DNA of 64,000 nt from JAHRAW01 sp028066695 (GCA_963457535.1 OY734803.1:1364001-1428000), one strand, 5' to 3'; shown: positions 50,833 through 58,982, counted from the stretch's first letter. Numbers and translations: made by a program. Notes: generated by a model not told the origin, from the letters alone.

Positions 50833-51924
50833 TTACTGACTGTCCGCAAACGCTTTCCCCAGTTTTGCGTTGGAAGTCTGCGCGCCCGCCCAGAAGGGCA
50901 CCGCGACTTCGGCGAACGCTTTTTGCGAGTCCCACACCTTTTTGAAAAACTCGTTTTGCTTCGCGTTTTTCTCGAGGCTGGCTTTCGCCGCGTTCATGTA
51001 GGCCGGAAAGTAATCCGACGGCGTGTCATGCAGCTGCACGCCCCACTTTTCGGTGAGTTCTTTGAGCGCGCGCCCGTTCTCGTAGATGCGGTAGGAGAGC
51101 GAGCGAATCAACGACGCGTCGGCGGCGATTTCCATCGCCTGCTGCTGGCGCTTGGTCAGTTTGTTCCACACGTCTTTGTTGATGTACATGTCGGCGTTCA
51201 CCACCACCTGGTGCAGACCCTGCAGGTAGTAGTGCTTCAGCACTTTCTGAAAGCCGAACACGCTGTCCGGTTTCGGGCAGCACCATTCGGCGGCGTCGAT
51301 CACGCCTTTTTCCAGCGCCGGCAAAATGTCGCCGCCGCCCATCGCCACCGAGGCGACGCCGATGTCCTTGTAGGTCTGCCCCGGAATTCCCGGCGGAGTG
51401 CGGAAGCGGTATTTGCGGAAGTCGTCCATGCTTTTGATCGGCTCTTTGAACCAGCCAAGCGCCTCCGGTCCGACCGGCTGCAGCATCAGGCCCTTGATGT
51501 TCATGCCCATCTCGTCCCACAACTGGTCATACAGCGCGCGACCGCCGCCGTTCATGTACCAGGAGAGGAAGGCGATGTTGTCAATGCCGACGCCGGCGCC
51601 GGCGACCGGCGAGCCGAACAGCATTGCGGCCGGATGTTTGCCCGACCAGTAATGCGTCCAGGCGAAGCCGGCCTCCACCAGGCCTTTGTCCACCGCGTCG
51701 AGAATGTCGCGCCCGCTGACAACCGCGCCGTCGGGCAGGACCTCGATTTTCACCTCGCCGTTGGTCAGCGCCGCGACATTCGCCGCGAAGTCTTTGACCA
51801 TGACGATTTCATCCGCTTTGGTCGGCAGCACCGACTGCACGCGGATGGTGGTTTGGGCGAGGGCGTTCCCCGCCGAGAATGCGCACGCAAAAAACAGGCA
51901 CGCGAGTTTGCTGCGTTTTGACAT
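50833..51924 (-). CDS. dctP: TRAP transporter periplasmic binding protein
   Basis: A 363-residue DctP-family binding protein. The signal peptide MSKRSKLACLFFACAFSAGNALA is followed by the mature part with TTIRVQSVLPTKADEIVMVKDFAANVAALTNGEVKIEVLPDGAVV, YRFRTPPGIPGQTYKDIGVASVAMGGGDILPALEKGVIDAAEWCCP, the conserved specificity region with the Arg that binds a ligand carboxylate or sulfonate. The subclass resembles mannitol/chloroaromatic-type TRAP proteins. ATG 51924 follows GGAGGAAA. It is the first TRAP gene and is followed by a good terminator. Its own upstream gap (51925-52073) holds a hairpin that might be an operator. Confidence 0.92.
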   Translation of the reverse strand: MSKRSKLACLFFACAFSAGNALAQTTIRVQSVLPTKADEIVMVKDFAANVAALTNGEVKIEVLPDGAVVSGRDILDAVDKGLVEAGFAWTHYWSGKHPAAMLFGSPVAGAGVGIDNIAFLSWYMNGGGRALYDQLWDEMGMNIKGLMLQPVGPEALGWFKEPIKSMDDFRKYRFRTPPGIPGQTYKDIGVASVAMGGGDILPALEKGVIDAAEWCCPKPDSVFGFQKVLKHYYLQGLHQVVVNADMYINKDVWNKLTKRQQQAMEIAADASLIRSLSYRIYENGRALKELTEKWGVQLHDTPSDYFPAYMNAAKASLEKNAKQNEFFKKVWDSQKAFAEVAVPFWAGAQTSNAKLGKAFADSQ

Positions 51925-51991
51925 GAGAGTTTCCTCCGGTTGTCGTTGATCCGCGCCGAGGCGCGAAAAGGCCGACCAGTATGGCAGATTT

Positions 51992-52012
51992 CGCCGCCGC
52001 ATGCCGGCGGCG
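51992..52012 (-). promoter_or_regulatory. Inverted repeat upstream of TRAP binding-protein gene
   Basis: CGCCGCCG (51992-51999) and CGGCGGCG (52005-52012) flank CATGC. A CATACT at 51983-51978 on the minus strand could be a -10, which would put the repeat over the -35. An operator or a weak terminator for suyB are both possible. Confidence 0.35.
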
Positions 52013-52073
52013 TCAAGCGATTTATTTAATGCCGCCCTTTGCGGAAATACCGCGGCCGGGCGGGAGGCCGCAA

Positions 52074-53246
52074 TCAGGCGCTGCGGTAGAGTTTTGTCAG
52101 CACGAATTCGCGGTGGCCGAGCGCCTCGGCGGCGGTCAGGCGGCCGTTGCAGGTGCGCACCACCATGTCCAGCAGCGCGTCTCCGGCCTGGTCCAGGGTC
52201 ATTTCGCGCCGCAAAATCGCCGACACATCCACGTCAATGTGCTCGCCCATGGTGCGAATGGTGCGCGGGTTGGCGGTGATTTTGATGACCGGCTCAATCG
52301 GGTTGCCGATGATGTTGCCCTGCCCGGTCGGGAAGCAATGCACGACAAAACCCGCGGCGGCTTTCAGCGTGACGCATTCGGCCGCGGCCGACGAGGTGTC
52401 CATGAAATAGAGGCCGGGCCCCTTCTCCGGCGTTTCGGCCGGCTCCAGCACATCTATGTAGCGCGCCTGTTTGCCGATTTTTTGCAGGTTGCCGAGCGCC
52501 TTCTCCTCAATCGTGGTCAGCCCGCCGGCGATGTTGCCTTTGGTCGGCTGGCTGTCGCTGAGGTCGCTGGTTTTGTGCGGCTCAATCACTTCGTCCATGT
52601 AGGCCTTCCAGGTCGCGTACCACTTGTCGCCGACCGCCTCGGTCGCGCCGCGCGCGCGGCAGATGTGCTCGCCGCCGGTGATTTCGGAAGTCTCGCTGAA
52701 GCAGTTGGTCACGCCCATCGCGTCGGTTTTGTCGACAAAATCGCCGACCGTCGGATTGGAGGCGATGCCGGAAGTGGTGTCGGATTCGCCGCACTTGTGC
52801 GACACCCAGACATCGGCGAGCGAGCATGTTTCGCGGCGGTGCTCGGAGGCGATGTGCACATATTCCTTGGCGGCGCGGCTGGCGGCGGCGATGGTGTTGA
52901 TGTCGCCGTGCCGTTCAATGGAAAAACCTTTGACCGGCTTGCCGGTTTTTGCGACGCCATCCACGATGACCTGCGTCCATTCCGGCTCAATGCCGATGAC
53001 CACCACCGCGGCGACATTCGGGTTGGCGCCGGTGCCGATGAGCGTGCGGAAATGCAGTTCCAAATCGCGCCCGAACTGCAGCCGCCCGTAGGCGTGCGGA
53101 ATCGCCAGCGCGCCGGGGATGTTGTTGGCGACCGCCTCGCAAGCGGCGTTGGAAAGATCGTCAAGCGGCAGCACCAGCACATGATTGCGAATGCCGACGC
53201 GGCCGTTTTCGCGCTTGTAGCCGAGAATTTCGGGGGCTTTCACCAT
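52074..53246 (-). CDS. suyB: (R)-sulfolactate sulfo-lyase large subunit
   Basis: A 390-residue protein of the altronate-dehydratase (UxaA) C-terminal family: GYKRENGRVGIRNHVLVLPLDDLSNAACEAVA, VVVIGIEPEWTQVIVDGVAKTGKPVKGFSIERHGDINTI, VWVSHKCGESDTTSGIASNPTVG and VVHCFPTGQGNIIGNPIEPVIKITANP, matching SuyB. With the small subunit encoded just upstream it cleaves (R)-sulfolactate to pyruvate and sulfite. Altronate or galactarate dehydratases share the fold, but the separate small subunit, TRAP transporter and HpsN on the same strand favour sulfolactate. ATG 53246 overlaps the suyA end by 7 bases. A released sulfite needs oxidation or export; no such gene is in the window. Confidence 0.85.
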   Translation of the reverse strand: MVKAPEILGYKRENGRVGIRNHVLVLPLDDLSNAACEAVANNIPGALAIPHAYGRLQFGRDLELHFRTLIGTGANPNVAAVVVIGIEPEWTQVIVDGVAKTGKPVKGFSIERHGDINTIAAASRAAKEYVHIASEHRRETCSLADVWVSHKCGESDTTSGIASNPTVGDFVDKTDAMGVTNCFSETSEITGGEHICRARGATEAVGDKWYATWKAYMDEVIEPHKTSDLSDSQPTKGNIAGGLTTIEEKALGNLQKIGKQARYIDVLEPAETPEKGPGLYFMDTSSAAAECVTLKAAAGFVVHCFPTGQGNIIGNPIEPVIKITANPRTIRTMGEHIDVDVSAILRREMTLDQAGDALLDMVVRTCNGRLTAAEALGHREFVLTKLYRSA

Positions 53247-53539
53247 TTTTTGGTTTTCACATTGTGCGTATGCAGATGGCTGCCGGCCGGAATGTCCGCG
53301 ACCGCCATGCCGATGACTTCGCCGTATTTGATCACGTCGTCGCCATTGACAATATCGCGCAGCGCGACTTTGTGGCCGAGGGGGATTGCGTCGCGGGTGG
53401 TGATGGAGAGGGTTGCGTCGGTTTCCATGGACCAGCCGGAAAGCTCGCGCCCGGCGCCGATGCCCTCCACCACAACCACGCCGGCGTGGTCGCGGTCGTC
53501 GTGGACGAGGAAGTCGGGGGAGGCGGGTTTTTCGGTCAT
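53240..53539 (-). CDS. suyA: (R)-sulfolactate sulfo-lyase small subunit
   Basis: A 99-residue SAF-domain protein (altronate dehydratase N-terminal family): FLVHDDRDHAGVVVVEGIGAG, ITTRDAIPLGHKVALRDIVNGDDVIKYGEVIGMAVADIPAGSHLHTHNVK. The ending HLHTHNV is typical of SuyA/UxaA small subunits. It pairs with SuyB, whose start overlaps by 7 bases. ATG 53539 is 22 bases from the predicted transcription start. It is the first gene of the DHPS/sulfolactate locus. Confidence 0.88.
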   Translation of the reverse strand: MTEKPASPDFLVHDDRDHAGVVVVEGIGAGRELSGWSMETDATLSITTRDAIPLGHKVALRDIVNGDDVIKYGEVIGMAVADIPAGSHLHTHNVKTKKW

Positions 53540-53567
53540 GGGTGTGTGGGGTTGGGTTGGGAGGGTT

Positions 53568-53596
53568 GTTATACGCGAGATTGGGGGGCTTTGCAA
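53568..53596 (-). promoter_or_regulatory. Promoter of suyAB
   Basis: On the minus strand TTGCAA (53596-53591) and TATAAC (53573-53568) are 17 bases apart, ending about 29 bases upstream of the suyA ATG. The spacer and leader are strongly C-rich on the coding strand. Confidence 0.6.
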
Positions 53597-53610
53597 GGGG
53601 TGGGGGCGCG

Positions 53611-54714
53611 TTATTTTTTGCGGGAGGATTTGGGGTCGGGGATGAACCATTGAGTTTCTTGATAAACCTCCAGATCAAAAGGTTGTGCGTGGACGATTTC
53701 ATTCACCGGGAGGATGATTTCCCAACCCGTTACTTTGGGGGAAGGACTGCTCGTGCCAAACTTGCGGTGCGCGTCGGCATAACTGGTGGTGATCGCCAAC
53801 TCCAGTGAATCTTCCTCGCGGTAGCCGCTGAGCAACGGAAGAAGATACAAATACTGGTTGGTCGGGCGAGGGTTGTTCCAGTCGGAAAGGCGCAACGGCC
53901 AGCCGATGTAGACTTTCCTGTTGCTGAGAGTCAGCATCACAGCAAGTTCTTGTTTAAATGCTTCCACGACAAAGCCGAGCAGTCCGTTCACTTCCGCCAA
54001 ATATTCCGCGCGCGGTTCATCGATCATCTGTTTTTTCAGTGAGATTCCTTTGATGTACAAAAGAGGCGCACGAAGGAAAAATGCGGTTATGCGCCAGGGA
54101 AGCTTGAGTACACGCAGGACAAGTCCGACGAAGAATCCCTGTTTTTTCAGTGAGATTCCTTTGATGTACAAAAGAGGCGCACGAAGGAAAAATGCGGTTA
54201 TGCGCCAGGGAAGCTTGAGTACACGCAGGACAAGTCCGACGAAGAATCCCTGTTTTTTCAGTGAGATTCCTTTGATGTACAAAAAAGACGCATGCAGGAA
54301 AACTGCGCTTGCAAGCAGGATAAGCTTGAGTATAAGCAGGGCGAGCTCGAATATATGCCAGGCAAGCCCGAAGAGAAAGCCAATAGGCGCGCCCCAAAAA
54401 AGCACCAAGAAATCCCGGTTGAGCGGCTCGTTGTCTTTTGGGCCGCCCCCGATGTTGAGCGGGAGTTCCCAAATGCGCGCGAATATCGGTGGGCCGGATC
54501 GCGCCATATCCCCGAACGCAGAAGCGAATAACATCCCGATGATGAAGGCAAATATGCCAGCAAGGACGATGAGGAAATAGCGACTGTAGCCGGCCGCCCG
54601 CCAAATGCGCGACCGAAGCAACCGGGAATGCATCAACAGCCATCCGCTGACCGGCACCAGCACCAGCCACAGCCAGGCCGCACCTCCCCCTGAAACACTC
54701 AGTAACGGGCTCAT
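53611..54714 (-). CDS. Membrane protein with 37-residue internal repeats
   Basis: A 367-residue protein I do not recognise. Transmembrane helices lie at about 12-28, 45-70 (YFLIVLAGIFAFIIGMLFAS), 103-125 and 125-145. Then a 37-residue unit, KGISLKKQGFFVGLVLRVL followed by KLPWRITAFFLRAPLLYI, occurs twice identically and a diverged third copy precedes it. The C-terminal ~140 residues are soluble (LAEVNGLLGFVVEAFKQELAVMLTLS; WPLRLSDWNNPRPTNQYLYLLPLLSG). GC content is near 50%, below neighbours, so transfer is likely. All three minus frames are long and open through the repeat, but only this one has plausible membrane helices. A small gene starts 47 bases upstream in the same direction. Confidence 0.65.
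   Translation of the reverse strand: MSPLLSVSGGGAAWLWLVLVPVSGWLLMHSRLLRSRIWRAAGYSRYFLIVLAGIFAFIIGMLFASAFGDMARSGPPIFARIWELPLNIGGGPKDNEPLNRDFLVLFWGAPIGFLFGLAWHIFELALLILKLILLASAVFLHASFLYIKGISLKKQGFFVGLVLRVLKLPWRITAFFLRAPLLYIKGISLKKQGFFVGLVLRVLKLPWRITAFFLRAPLLYIKGISLKKQMIDEPRAEYLAEVNGLLGFVVEAFKQELAVMLTLSNRKVYIGWPLRLSDWNNPRPTNQYLYLLPLLSGYREEDSLELAITTSYADAHRKFGTSSPSPKVTGWEIILPVNEIVHAQPFDLEVYQETQWFIPDPKSSRKK
54029..54361 (-). repeat. 111-bp tandem repeat, two identical copies plus one diverged
   Basis: Copies at 54029-54139 and 54140-54250 are identical base for base, and a third at 54251-54361 is about 75-80% alike. The period of 111 is divisible by three, so the enclosing gene stays in frame and gains a 37-residue membrane hairpin with each copy. 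Perfect identity indicates very recent duplication or ongoing length change by slippage or recombination. Confidence 0.92.
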
Positions 54715-54761
54715 TTATCTTGTTGTGTGGACTTCCCTTTCAGGCGCAATCGCGGGTCCGG

Positions 54762-55004
54762 TTACCCCGGATACCTGACGCCCCCCGGCGGGATCTTCAA
54801 TTCCGCGATTTGCTTGATGCGCTTCTGCACACTTTCGCGCTTCAGGAATTCTTCCGCGACCAGTTCCACGCCACCGGTCTGCGTGAAACGCAACTCATCG
54901 CTGCTACCCGTTATGGCGCTGCGCAGGATGCGACAAAAAAGCCCCCAAGTCCAAGGGGTTTTTTCGTCGCTTTTCTTTTTCGCAACCTTCTTCGCTTTGC
55001 TCAT
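54762..55004 (-). CDS. Small Lys-rich protein of unknown function
   Basis: An 80-residue protein starting MSKAKKVAKKKSDEKTPWTW, with a GGAGA ribosome-binding site seven bases before the ATG. The C-terminal half (LVAEEFLKRESVQKRIKQIAELKIPPGG) is helical and charged. No family recognised. It ends 47 bases before the repeat-containing membrane protein, so the two may be cotranscribed and functionally linked. A CCCC/GGGG hairpin with A- and T-runs inside the gene (about 54934-54964) could act as a terminator on either strand and raises some doubt about it being coding. Confidence 0.5.
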   Translation of the reverse strand: MSKAKKVAKKKSDEKTPWTWGLFCRILRSAITGSSDELRFTQTGGVELVAEEFLKRESVQKRIKQIAELKIPPGGVRYPG

Positions 55005-55123
55005 GATCATCTCCAAAAAATTAGCACCTCAAACAAAAATATAACCACCCCCATCCATTAAGTCAACCCCCCAAAACCCACGGGAGAACCCGGCCTCCCG
55101 GCCGAATCCCCCCAAAACCCCCC

Positions 55124-56419
55124 TCAAAACCTCACCCTCACCCCCCCAAGATGCCTTACCCCGTCCCACATCTTCGCGTCGCTGTAAACCACCGTCCCCT
55201 CATAATAAAGGTTCAGCCCGGCGCCGATTTCGCGGTATACGCCCCACACAAACTGCTCCGAGTCCTCCGTCACCGCGGTTTTCAGGACGCCGATTTTTTC
55301 CTCGCCGTCGGCGCCGGTGTATTGAATCCCCACCTGGTCGCGGTCCGGAATGTCGTCGGCCTGGGCGTAGCCGAGCAGCCAGGTCGTTTTTTCCGAGAAC
55401 AAATTCCCCCCGCCATAGACGAAGACGCTGTCAATATCCTGCCCGCGGCGGTGCAGCGTGATGTTGCCCGCGGGCGCGTCGGCGGCCGCGTTGTCGTTGC
55501 CGTCAAAACCCGCCGCGGAAATGCCCGGCAACTCCGAACTCCGGTAGTTCTGCCAGCCCACCGACAGCCAGTAACCGCCGTCAAAATTCGTCTGCAGCGC
55601 GATTCCGGAGCGGTCGGCGCCGCGGGTGTGGTCGCCGGCGTCGTATTCGGCGAACGACCCCAAAATCCCGTCGCCCGCGACCGTGTCCGCGGTGAACGCG
55701 CCGACGCTTCCGGCGTTTTCGCCGGCGACCCCCTCCTCGCTGTCCACGGCCAAACCGAGCGTCATTCCGCGCCCGAGGGCGACGCTGATTCCCAGGCCGT
55801 AACCTTCGCCGCGAATTTTTTCGGCGGTCGCGGCGGTTTCGTTGCTGTCGTTGAGGCGGATGTCAAATTCCGCCGAGACCGGCCCCATGGAGTTGGAATA
55901 CTTGAGCGTGTTGGACGAGCGGAAAACGCCGTTTCCCACCGACGAATACAAGTGATAGCCGAGCGTGTAAGTCGGGCTGACCAGCGTGCCGAAGGTGTTG
56001 AAGTAGGCGCTCCACTGGTTGCCGACATCAATCCGCCCGAACCCGCCGGAGACGCCGGCGATGGCGACGCGCGTGTCTTTCACCCCGGTTCCCTCCTTGT
56101 CGGTTTCCGCGGCGAATTCGTAGCGGGCGTGGGCGCGCATATCGCCGAGCGGCCCGCCGAAAACATCGCTGTCAAAAGTCATGCCGAAACGCCCGCCGAG
56201 GCCGTTTATGTCCACGGTGTCGGCGCCGGCGTCGGCGGCCGTGGTGAAGGGGTTGTCGGCGGCGGTTTCGTCGCGCTCAATGTGGTTGGCGATTCGGCCG
56301 TAAACGCCGAGTTGGGCGTGGGCGGCGGGGAGCGGGGCGAGCGCGGCCGCGGCCGCGGCGGCGAGGAGTTTATTGCGGGGTTTTTTGGCGGGGGTGCGGC
56401 GGGAGGCGCGGAAAGTCAT
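55124..56419 (-). CDS. General porin 1
   Basis: A 431-residue outer-membrane porin of the 16-strand trimeric type (Burkholderia/Neisseria family): Ala-rich signal peptide ending LPAAHA, mature start QLGVYGRIANHIER, internal GGRFGMTFDSDVFGGPLGDMRAHARYEFA, DTRVAIAGVSGGFGRIDVGNQWSAYFNTFGT, and the C-terminal barrel end RHLGGVRVRF with the terminal Phe recognised by BamA. The long signal region (MTFRASRRTPAKKPRNKLL) is unusual. It follows a second, related porin gene on the same strand after a 420-base gap with terminator and repeat array. The 3' end is C-rich on the plus strand. A weak GGGAG/CTCCC hairpin downstream (55080-55105) may end the transcript. Confidence 0.92.
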   Translation of the reverse strand: MTFRASRRTPAKKPRNKLLAAAAAAALAPLPAAHAQLGVYGRIANHIERDETAADNPFTTAADAGADTVDINGLGGRFGMTFDSDVFGGPLGDMRAHARYEFAAETDKEGTGVKDTRVAIAGVSGGFGRIDVGNQWSAYFNTFGTLVSPTYTLGYHLYSSVGNGVFRSSNTLKYSNSMGPVSAEFDIRLNDSNETAATAEKIRGEGYGLGISVALGRGMTLGLAVDSEEGVAGENAGSVGAFTADTVAGDGILGSFAEYDAGDHTRGADRSGIALQTNFDGGYWLSVGWQNYRSSELPGISAAGFDGNDNAAADAPAGNITLHRRGQDIDSVFVYGGGNLFSEKTTWLLGYAQADDIPDRDQVGIQYTGADGEEKIGVLKTAVTEDSEQFVWGVYREIGAGLNLYYEGTVVYSDAKMWDGVRHLGGVRVRF

Positions 56420-56519
56420 GGGAAAAGCCCTCGGAGAGTTGCGGACGGGAGGAACGGGCGGATTTTACACCACGGCGCGGCGGCGCGGAGCGGGATTTGC
56501 CGGCGGATTTTGCGGCGGC

Positions 56520-56715
56520 GGGAGCGGCGAAAATCGCCGCGGAAAACGCGTTGAAAACCCCGTGAAAAATCCCCGCGGAAAATGTCCGGCGGAAATGCCG
56601 GCGAAAAACCCCGTCGGAAAAAGTCCCGCGGAAAATGTCGGGCCCGAAAAATCCCCGCACAAAAACCCGGCCCGAAAAACCCTTCGCGGAAAAAGTTCCG
56701 CGGAAAAGTCGGGGA
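56520..56715. repeat. Array of the degenerate CGGAAAA-n-TCCCCG repeat
   Basis: About thirteen units of 12-16 nt occupy the gap between the two porin genes: CGGAAAACGCG, GTGAAAAATCCCCG, CGGAAAATGTCCGG, CGGAAAAAGTCCCG, CGAAAAATCCCCG, CACAAAAACCCGG and CGGAAAAAGTTCCG among them. This is the clearest array and defines the consensus. The remaining 56420-56519 stretch is GC-rich with no gene. Confidence 0.7.
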
Positions 56716-56754
56716 GCGGCGCCGGGGAGGGCGCCGCCGCGCAAAATTCGGGCG

Positions 56755-56786
56755 AAAAAAAACCGGGGCAAAAGCCCCGGTTTTTT
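56755..56786 (-). terminator. Strong bidirectional-looking terminator after porin 2
   Basis: AACCGGGGC (56761-56769), AAAA loop, GCCCCGGTT (56774-56782), flanked by A6 on the left and T4 on the right, so on the minus strand the stem is followed by a long T-run. It lies about 55 bases after the stop of porin 2. Confidence 0.88.
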
Positions 56787-56839
56787 GAGGGAGACTTGCC
56801 GGAACAAGTCAGGTTTTCTGGTTGGTTTTCGCGGGCGAG

Positions 56840-57994
56840 TTAGAAATCCACTCGCATGCCGAGGAGGTGGCGCATGCCGTCCCAGCGGCTCGGGCCGCCG
56901 TCCAGCATGGTGCCTTCGTAGTACATGCGAAGACCGCCGCCGAGGGTGTAGTAGAGACCCATGACCACTTGCGTGGTGTCGTCGAGAACCTCGTCGGTGT
57001 TCGCGACAACATTTGCCACGGCGCCGTTCAGTGCGAACTCTTCGCCTGCAGAACGGGCGGTGTCCGCGGTTGCGTAGGACAGGAACCAGCGGGTCTGCTG
57101 GTTGATCTGGCCGGCGGCGTTGATGTAGATGGCGGTGACATCGACATCATCAACGGCTGCCACGGCACCTTCGGTGGTGTTTTCTTTGGTGTGGTTGGTG
57201 TAACCAACGGCGACATCAACCGGACCCGCCCATTTGAGGGCCGCGCCGGTGCGATCTTCGTCGTCTCCGGTGATGTCGGCATTGCCGTCTTCGGCGTCAA
57301 ACGCCAGAGCGAGAGTCAGGTTGTTTGCCAGCGGCATGGAAAGACCGATGCCGAAACCGTCGCCGTGGATTTTCTCGGCGCAAGCACCGCCGCAACCGTC
57401 GGCGTTTTCGCCAGCGGAGCCGTCGGTGCCGCCGTGAGCGTCAAAGCGCGCATCGATTTCCACATACGCCGGGCCGAAGTTGTTGGAGTACTTGACGGTG
57501 TTGGAAGCGCGGAACGGCATGCCGGCTACCGAAGAATACAGGTAGTAGCCGAGCGAGTAAGTCGGGCTGACATGCGTGCCGACCGTGTTGAAAAACGCGC
57601 TCCACTGGTTGCCGATGTTGATGGTGCCGAACGGACCCTGCAAACCGACGGTGGCGATTCGGGTGTCGTTGACGCCCGGACCTTCTTTGTCGGTGGTGGT
57701 GGCGAACTCGTAGCGGCCCAGCGCGGTCATGCCGCCGCCGATGTCGCCGCTGTAACGAACGCCGAAGCGGGATGCAACGCCGCTGATGTCGGTGGTGCCT
57801 TCAGCTTTCGTCGGCGGCGGATCGATGGCCATGGTTCCGTCGCGGGCGGCGTTCGCCTCCAACAGAACCGGTTCACCGGCGATGTCTTTGATGTCAAGAG
57901 CGTTGTTGATGCGCCCATACACCGACACTTGGGCTTGTGCCGCGACCGGCGCCACCGTGGCGGCGACTGCTGCGGCGATTAACTTCTTGTTCAT
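56840..57994 (-). CDS. General porin 2
   Basis: A 384-residue porin. Signal peptide MNKKLIAAAVAATVAPVAAQA, mature QVSVYGRINNALDIKD, then SRFGVRYSGDIGGGMTALGRYEFATTTDKEGPGVNDTRIATVGLQGPFGTINIGNQWSAFFNTVGTHVSPTYSLGYYLYSS, which aligns closely with porin 1, and C-terminal LLGMRVDF ending in Phe. It forms a trimeric diffusion channel. The ATG at 57994 follows GGGGGAA. A promoter (58074-58101) lies 80 bases upstream. Codon use is more even than in porin 1, in line with a highly expressed gene. It is the likely parent of a tandem duplication with porin 1, by now strongly diverged in surface loops. Confidence 0.95.
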   Translation of the reverse strand: MNKKLIAAAVAATVAPVAAQAQVSVYGRINNALDIKDIAGEPVLLEANAARDGTMAIDPPPTKAEGTTDISGVASRFGVRYSGDIGGGMTALGRYEFATTTDKEGPGVNDTRIATVGLQGPFGTINIGNQWSAFFNTVGTHVSPTYSLGYYLYSSVAGMPFRASNTVKYSNNFGPAYVEIDARFDAHGGTDGSAGENADGCGGACAEKIHGDGFGIGLSMPLANNLTLALAFDAEDGNADITGDDEDRTGAALKWAGPVDVAVGYTNHTKENTTEGAVAAVDDVDVTAIYINAAGQINQQTRWFLSYATADTARSAGEEFALNGAVANVVANTDEVLDDTTQVVMGLYYTLGGGLRMYYEGTMLDGGPSRWDGMRHLLGMRVDF

Positions 57995-58073
57995 GGGAAT
58001 TCCCCCTCGTGTGAAAAAGTAAGTTGTGAGAAAAACAACTTGGCATTGCGGAAACCCGCATTTACCGCCGCGA

Positions 58074-58101
58074 ATAATACCGAAGAATTTGCAAATTGCA
58101 A
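58074..58101 (-). promoter_or_regulatory. Promoter of porin 2
   Basis: On the minus strand TTGCAA (58101-58096) and TATTAT (58079-58074) are 16 bases apart, with an AT-rich spacer. The leader of about 70 bases is long enough for small-RNA control, which is common for porins. The remainder of the divergent gap (58102-58267) is G-rich on the plus strand. Confidence 0.65.
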
Positions 58102-58267
58102 GTGTTTTGACACTTTTTTTGCATAAAAAAATCCGCCCAAAAACCGCCCAATTCCAAGCAAAAACCGCGCGAAATGGGGATTTTTGGGGGGATTGCGGGA
58201 AAATGCGGGGGATTTGTGGGGATTGACACGGGGGGAGTGGGGGGAGTGTGGGAGAGTCGCCGGCGGG

Positions 58268-58507
58268 ATGAGGGATGCGCGGGAAAAACGCTGGCACGAT
58301 GCGGTGCGGGACGACGCTCGGCAACTGGGGTTGCTGATGTTTCTGGCCGGCATTGTGGGGCTCTTTTTTGAGCCGCTGCCGTGGCGATCTGTCTTGCTGC
58401 TGGCGATCGGGCTTGCTGTTTGGGCCTATCCCGTGTATAGTTTGCGTAAGCAGCAGACCAAACCACCGAAACCCAAACCGAAACGAACGCACCGGAGAAA
58501 ATCATGA
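58268..58507 (+). CDS. Small two-helix membrane protein A1
   Basis: A 79-residue protein: charged N-terminus MRDAREKRWHDAVRDDARQLG, two hydrophobic helices (LLMFLAGIVGLFF and SVLLLAIGLAVWAYPVY) joined by a short EPLPWR turn, and a basic tail KPPKPKPKRTHRRKS. No known family assigned. It overlaps the following gene by four bases (ATGA). Its relative A2 lies at 58800 with the same RQLGLLM-LAG-VGFF pattern, so A1-B1 and A2-B2 are a tandem duplication. Confidence 0.7.
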   Translation: MRDAREKRWHDAVRDDARQLGLLMFLAGIVGLFFEPLPWRSVLLLAIGLAVWAYPVYSLRKQQTKPPKPKPKRTHRRKS

Positions 58508-58761
58508 CCGCAAATGACTACGTTTTTTTGGGCACCCTTTTGTTCGTGCTGGTGTGGGCGTTTTGCGCGCTGTATATCGCGCGCGAGGACGACGAACTGG
58601 AGTTGTCGTTTGTTGAATTCCATTGGGACAATCTCCGCGGAATGTGCCAGTTTGTGGCGGGCCGGTTCCACCTGTTGCCGCGCAAACCCAAAAAGCGCCC
58701 GGCGGCGCGCGCAAAGCCGCGGACTTCCCGCGCAAAGAAATCGGCGGCTCGGGCGGCTTGA
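58504..58761 (+). CDS. Small single-helix membrane protein B1
   Basis: An 85-residue protein with a short periplasmic start, one transmembrane helix (VFLGTLLFVLVWAFCALYIARED), a central soluble part and a Lys/Arg/Ala-rich tail RAKPRTSRAKKSAARAA. The paralog B2 at 59022 has the same order: helix, then ARED/VRED-like charged step, then RAKSRTSPAKKS..AARAA. The tail resembles nucleic-acid or acidic-surface binding tails. The start overlaps the A1 stop. Function unknown. Confidence 0.7.
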   Translation: MTANDYVFLGTLLFVLVWAFCALYIAREDDELELSFVEFHWDNLRGMCQFVAGRFHLLPRKPKKRPAARAKPRTSRAKKSAARAA

Positions 58762-58799
58762 AGCGCGCGGGTTTTGGCGGGATGTGGTAGAGTGGGGGG

Positions 58800-58982
58800 A
58801 TGAAAGAAGCGCGGAAGAACCGCCGCTCCATCGTGCAACAGGATGTGCGGCAACTGGGGCTTTTGATGGTGCTCGCCGGGGGCGTTGGATTTTTCCTTGA
58901 TCCCGGCGCGCCGGATGCCGAAAGTCTGACAGTCGCAGCGGCGGGGTTCGCCGCTTGGTGTGTTGCCCTGCTATTTTCCTAA
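58800..58982 (+). CDS. Small two-helix membrane protein A2
   Basis: A 60-residue protein, MKEARKNRRSIVQQDVRQLG then LLMVLAGGVGFFLDPGAPDAE and a second helix AAAGFAAWCVALLFS. It matches A1 through the first helix (VRQLGLLMVLAG versus ARQLGLLMFLAG) but lacks A1's basic tail. It begins 38 bases after B1 and ends 39 bases before B2, so this copy has lost the ATGA overlap. Confidence 0.65.
   Translation: MKEARKNRRSIVQQDVRQLGLLMVLAGGVGFFLDPGAPDAESLTVAAAGFAAWCVALLFS

Noticed and set aside
53921..54580. 219-codon plus-strand frame with perfect repeats
   Set aside because: The minus frame gives clear transmembrane helices and a plausible start; this frame is repetitive only because the DNA repeat has a period divisible by three.
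54934..54964. CCCC/GGGG hairpin with T-run as an intergenic terminator
   Set aside because: It lies inside a small gene with a good ribosome-binding site; kept as a caveat to that gene instead of a feature.
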